From Pseudomonadota bacterium (lineage in GTDB: Bacteria > Bdellovibrionota > JAFGOL01), in contig JAPLFT010000115.1 in the NCBI GenBank assembly GCA_026390535.1, positions 678 to 7,331 on the forward strand: DNA of 6,654 bases. The letters run 5' to 3'. Below, piece by piece: positions 1 through 5,778 of the stretch. How positions within the stretch are numbered: position 1 is the stretch's first letter; each line of letters begins with the position of its first letter. The translations under genes were made by a program, and so were the position numbers. The notes under the pieces are model-generated. The model was not told the origin of the DNA. It searched no databases and saw only the letters and a program-made list of their open reading frames with translations.

Positions 1-1
1 G

Positions 2-763
2 GGCATGGAAGGAGCCGTGGCCATGTCTGCAATGGCAGCTTTAAAATCCGGAGCAGGGCTTGTAACAGTTGTCGCAATTAATGAGACTACGGAACTTTTA
101 CGGCAGAGGATGCCGATACTTACCCCTGAGATCATGATCTCAAGTATCAAGGTAGACGACAAAACCGGATCTGAACTAATGGATGACTTTAAAAAATTTA
201 ATTCTGTGGTCATTGGCCCTGGTTTTGGAAAAAAGAGAAAAACTGTATTGAAAAAAATATTAGAACACGTGGAGCTTCCTCTGGTTATAGACGCTGATGC
301 TTTGAATTTAATATCAGATAACCCGGATATTTTTGACATCGTAAAGGGCAAAGATGCGATATTGACCCCTCATCCTGGAGAGATGTCCAGGATGCTACCT
401 GAGATCAAAGATGTTCAAGATCATAGACTAAGAGCACTGGAAAAATACGTTAAGGGACAAAAATTTTGTTTATTGCTTAAAGGCTACAGGAGCATGTTGG
501 GCAGGGGAGACGGCCATGTCCTCATAAATTATACAGGTAATCCCTCCCTTTCAAAGGGCGGTAGCGGGGATGTTCTCTCCGGGCTTATAGCCTCATTTAA
601 CGCTCAGGGGCTTGAAATTTGGAAGGCAGGGGCATTAGGTATGTACATACATGGCCTTTGTGCCGATAGACTCGTTATGGAGGATAAGAACTCGGATTTT
701 GGCATACTGCCAACCGATATAATAAATGAACTGGGACCTGTAATAAAATGTCTAACAGAATAA
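2..763 (+). CDS. nnrD: ADP/ATP-dependent NAD(P)H-hydrate dehydratase (NnrD domain), 5'-truncated by window edge
   Basis: Repairs hydrated NAD(P)H (NADHX/NADPHX) by ATP- or ADP-driven dehydration in the cytosol. The reading frame is open to the window edge. The first ATG, at 5, lies inside the conserved N-terminal block (EGAVAMSAMAALKSGAGLV, where the family has YxGAAxLAAxAALRSGAGLV), so it is not the true start. Many bacterial versions are bifunctional with an N-terminal NnrE epimerase, which would lie upstream and cannot be judged here. Motifs, counted from the ATG at 5: GPGFG 71-75, DADALN 96-101, TPHPGE 121-126, the KG of the substrate loop 159-160, and GGSGD 185-189, whose Asp189 is the expected catalytic base. 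The C-terminal block AGALGMYIHGLCADR (208-222) also fits the ribokinase-like fold. Apart from the missing N-terminus, nothing looks broken. The last 16 nt overlap the tsaE start. Family assignment is firm. Confidence 0.95.
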   Translation, partial: GMEGAVAMSAMAALKSGAGLVTVVAINETTELLRQRMPILTPEIMISSIKVDDKTGSELMDDFKKFNSVVIGPGFGKKRKTVLKKILEHVELPLVIDADALNLISDNPDIFDIVKGKDAILTPHPGEMSRMLPEIKDVQDHRLRALEKYVKGQKFCLLLKGYRSMLGRGDGHVLINYTGNPSLSKGGSGDVLSGLIASFNAQGLEIWKAGALGMYIHGLCADRLVMEDKNSDFGILPTDIINELGPVIKCLTE

Positions 764-1227
764 TAATAACCCAATCCAGCATTCAAACTTACGAATTGGG
801 GCAAAAATTGGGAACCCAGATAAAAAATATTCTAAAAACTGCCGAATATTCCAAGCAGAATTTGAAATTTGGATTTACCGGTGACCTGGGTGCGGGAAAG
901 ACTTTGATGATAAAAGGCATAATGTCCAAGATCATGCCGAAAGAGGAAATAACATCACCAACGTATACGATAATAAATGAATATGATGTCAATGCTTTTT
1001 CCATATTTCACGTCGATCTATACAGAATAAACAATTTTCGTGAACTTGAGGGCACCGGTTTTCTTGAGGCTTTGGTAAATCCAAGGGCGGTAATGTTCAT
1101 AGAATGGATTGACCGTTTGGGGAATGAGATAGATAATCTCTGTGCTGATATAGTAACGGTGGATATGCATTACATTTCTCCTGAGAAGAGAAAAATCATA
1201 ATCAAGAATTGGAGAGAAGATTTATGA
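748..1227 (+). CDS. tsaE: tRNA t6A37 biosynthesis ATPase TsaE
   Basis: Cytosolic P-loop ATPase that works with TsaB and TsaD to make N6-threonylcarbamoyladenosine at position 37 of ANN-decoding tRNAs. The 159-aa length is typical of the family. Visible signatures: Walker A GDLGAGKT at 45-52, the switch-like SPTYT at 70-74, HVDLYR at 88-93, and the conserved Glu-Trp pair at 119-120 (family VEW motif). The start ATG at 748 lies inside the 3' end of nnrD (16-nt overlap). Only a weak GGGA, 11 nt upstream, could serve as ribosome-binding site, so translation is probably coupled to nnrD. The stop TGA overlaps the lpdA start as ATGA. nnr followed by tsaE is a widespread bacterial gene order. The TsaB, TsaC and TsaD partners are not in this window. 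Confidence 0.96.
   Translation: MSNRIIITQSSIQTYELGQKLGTQIKNILKTAEYSKQNLKFGFTGDLGAGKTLMIKGIMSKIMPKEEITSPTYTIINEYDVNAFSIFHVDLYRINNFRELEGTGFLEALVNPRAVMFIEWIDRLGNEIDNLCADIVTVDMHYISPEKRKIIIKNWREDL
1211..1214 (+). promoter_or_regulatory. Ribosome-binding site that decides the lpdA start
   Basis: GGAG lies within GGAGAGAAGA, 9 nt before the ATG at 1224. An in-frame TTG at 1209 would add five residues (MERRF), but it sits upstream of this Shine-Dalgarno sequence, and the ATG start places the FAD-binding strand (TELLIIGGGPAGY) at the usual distance from the N-terminus. The ATG at 1224 is therefore preferred. Confidence 0.75.
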
Positions 1228-2594
1228 CACAGACAGAACTTCTTATAATAGGCGGCGGGCCGGCAGGATACGTGGGGGCCATAAGAGCCGCACAACTTGG
1301 CATGAAAGTAACCCTTGTTGAGGAAAAAAGAATCGGTGGAACATGTCTCAATATAGGCTGTATCCCGACCAAGAGTTTACTTTCTCATGCAGGATTCATT
1401 TACGGACTTAAACATCCAAGGACTGGTGTTAACATAAGCTCGCACACTCTGGATAAAAATGCCATATACGCGTTTAAAGATAGTGTGGTCAATAAACTTA
1501 CGTCCGGTGTAGAAACTCTGGTTAGATCTTACGGGATAGATATAAAATCAGGGCATGCAAGTTTTACAGGAAAAAATCAGGTAAAAGTAGGCGGTGAAAC
1601 AATAGAATTCAAGAAGGCGGTCATAGCAACCGGCTCTAAATCCATAATGCCAAAATTCATGTCCGTTGAGGGGTTTTCTGTGGACAGTACCTTTGTTCTT
1701 GAACATCCGGAAATGGGCGGAAAAAATATAGTTATAATAGGTGCCGGTGTCATAGGTTGTGAGCTTGCCTTCATACTCAATTCATTTGGTTCACAGGTAA
1801 CAATGGTAGAAAAGATGAAGACGATACTGCCGACGGAAGATAAGGACTGTATAAGAGCTGTTGAAAGCTCTCTTAAGAACAAAGGTATAAAAGTTTTAAC
1901 CGATATATCAGTAGAAAAAATAGAGAAGGGTAGAATCACTCTTTCAAATAACGAACTTATTGAAGCTGATTATTGTGTAGTAGCTGTAGGAAGAATACCC
2001 AATACGGATGGCCTTGATTCTGCAAAAGCAGGCGTTAAAATCGGAGAAAAAAAGGAAATTGTTATAGACAATAATTTTAAAACATCGAATCCAGATATAT
2101 ATGCAGTCGGAGACGTTACAGGCTCCATACAGCTGGCACACTATGCCTCTGCATGTGCATGTAGGGTTGTTGTGGAAATTACGGGAAATAAATCTCCTGT
2201 ACCAAATATAAATGCCATTCCCAGAGTTACATATTCGATACCGGAACTTGCTTCCGTTGGTTTAACAGAGACTCAGGCAAAGTCATCCAATGTGGATTAT
2301 AAGGTCGGAAGATTTTCATATGCTGCATCCGGCAAAGCAATGTCCATGGATGAAACGGAAGGCATGGTAAAGGTGCTTGTTGACACGAATGATAAAATAA
2401 TCGGAGCAGCCGTGGTAGGGGCCGATGCGGACAACTTGATAGTTCCTTTTACGATGGCTATTGCACTTGGTTTAACAGCTTCGGAACTTACTACAGTAGT
2501 ATATCCTCACCCGACACTTTCAGAGATGATACTGGAAGCATGTGAAGATGTCCACAATAGGGCAATACATAAAGCAGGCAGGAGAAGATCTTGA
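1224..2594 (+). CDS. lpdA: Dihydrolipoyl dehydrogenase (E3)
   Basis: FAD-dependent oxidoreductase that reoxidises the dihydrolipoyl groups of 2-oxoacid dehydrogenase complexes or of glycine-cleavage H protein, reducing NAD+. From the ATG at 1224 it has 456 aa, close to the family norm. In order: FAD-binding GGGPAG 10-15; redox-active disulfide Cys41/Cys46 in GGTCLNIGCIPTK; ATGS 135-138; NAD-binding GAGVIG 173-178; second FAD contact YAVGD 293-297; dimerisation domain with PELASVGLTE 340-349; and the His429-Glu434 pair in HPTLSE. All catalytic residues are present. The usual HAHP just before the catalytic His reads YPHP here. The disulfide context and C-terminal His/Glu favour Lpd over mercuric or glutathione reductase. 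No E1, E2 or glycine-cleavage gene is adjacent, so the partner complex is unknown. It overlaps tsaE by 4 nt and the next gene by 4 nt. Confidence 0.95.
   Translation: MTQTELLIIGGGPAGYVGAIRAAQLGMKVTLVEEKRIGGTCLNIGCIPTKSLLSHAGFIYGLKHPRTGVNISSHTLDKNAIYAFKDSVVNKLTSGVETLVRSYGIDIKSGHASFTGKNQVKVGGETIEFKKAVIATGSKSIMPKFMSVEGFSVDSTFVLEHPEMGGKNIVIIGAGVIGCELAFILNSFGSQVTMVEKMKTILPTEDKDCIRAVESSLKNKGIKVLTDISVEKIEKGRITLSNNELIEADYCVVAVGRIPNTDGLDSAKAGVKIGEKKEIVIDNNFKTSNPDIYAVGDVTGSIQLAHYASACACRVVVEITGNKSPVPNINAIPRVTYSIPELASVGLTETQAKSSNVDYKVGRFSYAASGKAMSMDETEGMVKVLVDTNDKIIGAAVVGADADNLIVPFTMAIALGLTASELTTVVYPHPTLSEMILEACEDVHNRAIHKAGRRRS
2580..2584 (+). promoter_or_regulatory. Ribosome-binding site supporting a TTG start
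   Basis: AGGAG, 6 nt before the TTG at 2591, lies inside the last codons of lpdA. It supports the TTG start of the GspE-N-domain gene, whose initiation codon overlaps the lpdA stop as TTGA. No nearby ATG or GTG in frame has a comparable site. Confidence 0.75.
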
Positions 2595-3901
2595 ACACAG
2601 AACTTGTAACCATACTTTTAAAGGCTGGAATAATAAAACAGTCAGAGGTGGAAAAGGCGCTTCATTACGAATCGGGATCGTCTCTTATTGAGAGACTTCT
2701 CTCCCTTGGCTATGGCAGTGAAACGGATGTATTCAAGATAATCCGGAATAAATTAAAATTGGCTGTGATCGCATCTGAAAGTTTTAGCAATATACCTAAA
2801 AATGTAATCGATTTTATTCCCAGGGATATTGTTGAAAAGCACCACATACTCCCTTTTTATATGGACAATACAACAATCCATATAGCGATGTTTGATCCCA
2901 CACAGGATCCATGTCTAAACGAACTCTGCTTTTTTACGAGCCTGAAAGTTGTTCCTTATGGCGCTCTTGCGAGTGATATCACAAAGGCTTTAAACAAATA
3001 TTATGGATTAACCCTTCCCGAGACATTTACGCACAGAAAAACACCATCGTTGAGAGAAGAGGTAACCACTCCTGATGCTCCGCTTCCTCCATTGCCTCAT
3101 TCAAAACCGGTAACTATACCCAGGATGCAACAAAATACCATGCATAATTTTCCTCCGCTTCCTGATGAAAAGATTACCTCTGAAGCCATGCAAACAGCCG
3201 AAGTGGATGAACTTAAAGAAAAATTAAAACAGATGCAGAATAGTTTTGACAGACTTTCAAAGATGGTAGCTGGACAATCAAAACAGGACGCAGAAATTAA
3301 AAAAGTAGAAAATCTGAAAGAACAGATAAAAAGCATACAGGAAGAGATAACTCTGTCCGATGAGATTTTGGTTGCAGATGTCAATTATGAAGATGACGTT
3401 CCGGAATTTAAGGACATTTCCGGTGCTTTCCCCAACCAGGGCAAACAAACAAGTCATGATGATATATACGTAAACGGCATTGAACAAGGCATGAATAAAG
3501 ACGCTGTATTAAATGCAGTGGTCAAGGAAATAAAAAAGATATCCTCAAGAAGTGTAATACTTTTTGTTAGATATGATGATCTTATCCCTATACTGGGTAT
3601 AGGAAACGGAATAGAGAATAATATTGCCAGTTTAAAAATATCCCTTAAAGAATCCAGTATATTTAAAACAGTTTACAACACCAAAAAAGAATTTTCCGGT
3701 CCAATGCCAGCAGATACTATTTTAGATAATTTTGTAAAGCATTTTGGTAATCATCGGCCTCAATCTATAACGCTTATACCGTCAACGATCGATGATGAGA
3801 CCTTTTCTATGATATATGCAGAGGATATCTCTGTCACTAATGAACTCAAAAAAATTACAAATGCCATGGCGAAAGCATTTAATCGGCTGCTCAACGCATA
3901 G
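2591..3901 (+). CDS. GspE-N (MshEN-like) domain protein with coiled coil and C-terminal GAF-like domain; no ATPase domain
   Basis: 436 aa, role unknown. Residues 1-140 resemble the N-terminal domain of type II secretion/type IV pilus ATPases (GspE/PilB/MshE). There are two degenerate tandem copies of the (RLG)xxLxxxGxxxxxxLxxAL motif, at about 4-26 and 29-56, then NVIDFIPRDIVEKHHILPFY and IHIAMFDPTQDP, the classical GspE-N pattern. The RLG arginines that bind c-di-GMP in MshE are not evident. A Pro-rich linker (about 150-192; PLPPLPH, FPPLPDE) leads into a predicted coiled coil (about 202-255). Residues 300-436 resemble the GAF-like C-terminal domain of many deltaproteobacterial signalling proteins: ILFVRYDD, then GIGNGI, then FSGPMPADTILDNF, then ITLIPSTIDDETFSMIYAED. 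There is no Walker A, signal peptide or membrane segment, so it should be soluble and not a secretion motor. It may be a regulatory or scaffold protein for surface or motility functions; that is inference. It is translationally linked to lpdA and mtaB. Domain calls rest on pattern reading only. Confidence 0.8.
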   Translation: MNTELVTILLKAGIIKQSEVEKALHYESGSSLIERLLSLGYGSETDVFKIIRNKLKLAVIASESFSNIPKNVIDFIPRDIVEKHHILPFYMDNTTIHIAMFDPTQDPCLNELCFFTSLKVVPYGALASDITKALNKYYGLTLPETFTHRKTPSLREEVTTPDAPLPPLPHSKPVTIPRMQQNTMHNFPPLPDEKITSEAMQTAEVDELKEKLKQMQNSFDRLSKMVAGQSKQDAEIKKVENLKEQIKSIQEEITLSDEILVADVNYEDDVPEFKDISGAFPNQGKQTSHDDIYVNGIEQGMNKDAVLNAVVKEIKKISSRSVILFVRYDDLIPILGIGNGIENNIASLKISLKESSIFKTVYNTKKEFSGPMPADTILDNFVKHFGNHRPQSITLIPSTIDDETFSMIYAEDISVTNELKKITNAMAKAFNRLLNA

Positions 3902-5128
3902 ATGAAAATCTCTTTCCATACCTTCGGCTGTAAATGCAATCTGTATGATTCAAATCAGATAGCGTCCTTCTTTTGTGATGATCCTTTCTTTGAAGTAGCA
4001 GAGGGAGAAATAAAGGCCAACATACACGTTATAAACACCTGTACCGTCACGTCTTCCGCAGATGCTCAGGCAAGGAACCTGATACGGCATATAGACAAAA
4101 ATAACAGGGATTCATTGATAGTTGTGATTGGATGCTCAGTCAGGGGCAATAGTAATGATTATCTGGAAATAACTTCAGAACTTAAAAACAATAGTAACCG
4201 TTTCCTGGTGATAGATAATATGAAAGAAGATGTTATTTCTTCCATATCAAACCAAGTGGGGAGACAGATATCCGGGATAACTCGAATAGTTCCAGCTTTT
4301 AGGACCAGGGCCTCGGTAAAGATAACAGACGGGTGTAACAATTTTTGTTCATATTGTATAGTACCTTTTGTCAGAGGAAGGGAAAAAAGTAGGTCTATAG
4401 ATGATATAGTTCGCGAAATTAAAAACCTCGAGTCAAATGATATCAAAGAAGTGATCATAACCGGTATCAGCATCGGCGATTATTCTTTTGGACTTGAAAA
4501 TCTTCTTGAGGAACTTCTTAAATCCACACAAAATATCAGATTCAGGATTTCGAGTTTAAGGCCATCAAAGATATCAGAAAAACTGATTGAATTGATGAAA
4601 ATTAAAAGGGTATGCCCCCATGTCCACGTATCACTGCAAAGCGCATCAGATAAAGTCCTAAAGCTTATGAACAGGCTGGATTATACCGCGCAGTCTTTTT
4701 CAGAAAGGATAAAATATTTTCATAAAAAACTTGACCACAGGGATCCTTTTATTGCGGCAGACGTTATTGTCGGATTTCCGGGTGAGGGAGAAAAGGAGTT
4801 TAAAGAAACTCTGGAAATCTTAAATGATATACCCATGAATAAACTCCATGTATTCACCTTCAGCCCCAGACCTGGAACAAAGGCATATGATATGAAAAAA
4901 GAAAATGACGGTATAGTCAGAAAAAGACGCGACATATTGTTGGAATTTTCCGACCAAAGATATAAAAGCTCCCTAAAAAATATGGTTGGTAAAAACGTTG
5001 AAATCCTTTGGGAGAGTGAAACAGACGGACATACAGAGAACTATTATCCTGTCTGTGGAGCTGGAAAACCAAATAAACTGGAATCGCATATAATAAAGCT
5101 TACCGACGGGAATGTTATTAAGATATAA
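3902..5128 (+). CDS. mtaB: tRNA (N6-L-threonylcarbamoyladenosine(37)-C2)-methylthiotransferase MtaB
   Basis: Radical-SAM methylthiotransferase that converts t6A37 to ms2t6A37 in tRNA, in the cytosol, using two [4Fe-4S] clusters. 408 aa. The N-terminal UPF0004 domain carries cluster ligands Cys10 (TFGCKCN), Cys47 (NTCTVT) and Cys78 (IGCS). The radical-SAM triad is Cys145/149/152 (DGCNNFCSYC), followed by VRGREKSRS (157-165). The SLQSASDKVLKLMNR block (244-258) and DVIVGFPGE (287-295) follow. INTCTVTSSADAQAR and the C-terminal stretch DGHTENYYPV, in place of a clear TRAM domain, favour MtaB over MiaB or RimO. The ATG immediately follows the preceding TAG with no gap, and no Shine-Dalgarno is visible, so expression probably depends on reinitiation. 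Cys12 replaces the usual Val of GCKVN. It acts on the product of the TsaE pathway encoded upstream in the same run. Confidence 0.93.
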   Translation: MKISFHTFGCKCNLYDSNQIASFFCDDPFFEVAEGEIKANIHVINTCTVTSSADAQARNLIRHIDKNNRDSLIVVIGCSVRGNSNDYLEITSELKNNSNRFLVIDNMKEDVISSISNQVGRQISGITRIVPAFRTRASVKITDGCNNFCSYCIVPFVRGREKSRSIDDIVREIKNLESNDIKEVIITGISIGDYSFGLENLLEELLKSTQNIRFRISSLRPSKISEKLIELMKIKRVCPHVHVSLQSASDKVLKLMNRLDYTAQSFSERIKYFHKKLDHRDPFIAADVIVGFPGEGEKEFKETLEILNDIPMNKLHVFTFSPRPGTKAYDMKKENDGIVRKRRDILLEFSDQRYKSSLKNMVGKNVEILWESETDGHTENYYPVCGAGKPNKLESHIIKLTDGNVIKI

Positions 5129-5172
5129 GAAGAACCAATCTGCATTCAGAATTATACTAACCAACATAATGA

Positions 5173-5209
5173 GACTTGAGATTTCAGTTTAAGCTTTCCT
5201 TGTAAGTCA
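5173..5209 (+). repeat. Left arm of perfect 37-bp inverted repeat
   Basis: Begins GACTTGAGATTTCAG and ends CTTGTAAGTCA. Every base is complementary to 5361-5397. The pairing stops at the outer edge (A5172 against C5398) and at the inner edge (A5210 against A5360), with three further paired bases just inside (5212-5214 with 5356-5358). It starts 44 nt after the mtaB stop codon. Confidence 0.97.
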
Positions 5210-5360
5210 AATTGATACCAGCGAGGTTTGCGTATGAAGAAATCAGGAGGGCATGTATTTGAGGGGATGGGCGATCTCTCGGTAGAAGGAGCGACCAGCC
5301 CCATCAAATACGCCATCCTGATGATGAGTAGCAAAACGAGCGTCAATTACACATGCAAAA

Positions 5361-5397
5361 TGACTTACAAGGAAAGCTTAAACTGAAATCTCAAGTC
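5361..5397 (-). repeat. Right arm of perfect 37-bp inverted repeat
   Basis: Reverse complement of 5173-5209 with no mismatch over 37 bases. Its outer end directly touches the stop codon (5398-5400, read on the minus strand) of the CBM48 gene, so the two features meet without overlap or spacer. Confidence 0.97.
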
Positions 5398-5673
5398 CTA
5401 CTCTATAACTACGATTGAATTTTGTGAGCCGTAATTATTATTTTCAACGCCGTCAGCATGGCTGTCATTAAACCACTGGTGATTTGTGTAATAACGGAAT
5501 TGATATTTTCCGGGCTTTAGATGAAGAGTAACCCTGTGTTTGCCCGTAGGCGTTTTCTTAAGGGGTGTGGAAGCATAATTCCAGTTATTGAATTCTCCGG
5601 CAAGATATACTTTTCCGGAAGTATTTTGGTCAAATTCAAAAATTACAGAACCGTCTGATTTTTTTATTATCAT
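5398..5673 (-). CDS. Single-domain CBM48 / AMPK-type glycogen-binding-like protein
   Basis: 91-aa soluble protein consisting of little more than one carbohydrate-binding module of the isoamylase early-set (CBM48/AMPK1) type. Diagnostic pattern: VIFEFDQNTSGKVYLAGEFNNW (10-31), where VxLAGxFNxW is the family core, then TPLKKTPTGKHRVTLHLKPGKYQFRYYTNHQWFND (36-70), where LxPGxYxYKF..dg.W..D is the family pattern, and finally NSIVVIE (85-91). The conserved Trp31 and Trp67 are compatible with glucan contact. The domain is complete. An upstream in-frame ATG would give 107 aa, but the ATG at 5673 is chosen because AGGAGG lies 8 nt before it and the added residues are not domain-like. Family members of this size occur as stand-alone proteins; a role in binding storage glucan or enzymes of its metabolism is inferred. 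No glycogen-metabolism gene is adjacent. Confidence 0.88.
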   Translation of the reverse strand: MIIKKSDGSVIFEFDQNTSGKVYLAGEFNNWNYASTPLKKTPTGKHRVTLHLKPGKYQFRYYTNHQWFNDSHADGVENNNYGSQNSIVVIE

Positions 5674-5681
5674 TTTAAGAT

Positions 5682-5687
5682 CCTCCT
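5682..5687 (-). promoter_or_regulatory. Strong Shine-Dalgarno deciding the CBM48 gene start
   Basis: AGGAGG on the minus strand, 8 nt upstream of the ATG at 5673-5671. It excludes the longer 107-residue reading, whose extra codons would run through this site. Part of it can pair with a sequence just upstream (stem 5700-5707 with 5683-5690), which may hide it in the transcript. Confidence 0.85.
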
Positions 5688-5709
5688 GATCATGAAGAAA
5701 TCGGGAGTT

Positions 5710-5738
5710 TCTATACCACAAATCAAAAAGAATGTAAA
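5710..5738 (-). promoter_or_regulatory. Candidate sigma70-type promoter for the CBM48 gene
   Basis: On the minus strand TTTACA (5738-5733) and TATAGA (5715-5710) are separated by exactly 17 nt, matching the -35/-10 consensus at 5 of 6 and 4 of 6 positions. Start of transcription would fall near 5703, leaving a leader of about 30 nt that contains the AGGAGG site. It would let this gene be transcribed independently of the cupin gene 105 nt upstream. Confidence 0.4.
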
Positions 5739-5752
5739 ACCACAGGCTTTAC
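5734..5752 (-). terminator. Weak candidate terminator after the cupin gene
   Basis: Minus-strand GTAAAGCC-TGT-GGTTTTAC forms an 8-bp stem (one G-U pair) with a three-base loop, followed by ATTCTTTTTG. The stem is short and AT-rich and the T-run is interrupted, so termination may be partial. It overlaps the -35 element of the candidate CBM48 promoter. Confidence 0.3.
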
Positions 5753-5778
5753 TGATAAGGGTTTGACGCTTTTTGTAT

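Larger units (their letters stand above)
5173..5397. mobile_element. 225-bp imperfect palindrome, MITE-like element (unconfirmed)
   Basis: Fills the convergent intergenic region after mtaB; nothing is recognised in the remaining stretch 5129-5172. The outer arms form a perfect 37-bp inverted repeat. The interior is also self-complementary: 5242-5248 pairs with 5316-5322, 5250-5252 with 5312-5314, 5255-5262 with 5304-5311 and 5264-5266 with 5300-5302, with a weaker stem from about 5269/5296 toward a tip near 5280. The whole segment could fold into one long cruciform or RNA hairpin. Size, terminal inverted repeats and lack of a convincing gene fit a miniature inverted-repeat element. Against this, no direct target-site duplication is visible at the edges. 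It is not a standard intrinsic terminator, since no T-tract follows either arm. A conserved structured element or a decayed IS remnant remains possible. Confidence 0.5.

Noticed and set aside
1577..1939. 120-aa minus-strand frame inside lpdA
   Set aside because: Antisense to the NAD-binding domain of lpdA. All conserved Lpd motifs lie on the plus strand, and the frame has no supporting features.
3097..3384. 95-aa minus-strand frame inside the GspE-N-like gene
   Set aside because: Low-complexity Ser/Cys/Phe-rich translation typical of the antisense of a Lys/Glu-rich coiled coil; not a gene.
5152..5346. 64-aa minus-strand frame across the palindrome (MTLVLLLIIRMAYLMGL...)
   Set aside because: It lies within the self-complementary element, crosses the left arm, has no convincing ribosome-binding site, and its sequence resembles no family I recognise. 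Frames in near-palindromes are easily fortuitous.
5173..5397. Interpretation of the palindrome as an ordinary bidirectional intrinsic terminator
   Set aside because: Terminator stems are far shorter and are followed by a T-tract. Neither arm is followed by one on its respective strand (CTACTCT on the right, TCATTAT on the left when read outward).
5173..5397. Integron attC site or CRISPR array
   Set aside because: There are no attC core sites with a short variable loop and no integrase or cassette layout. Only one pair of inverted, not direct, repeats is present, so it is not a CRISPR array.
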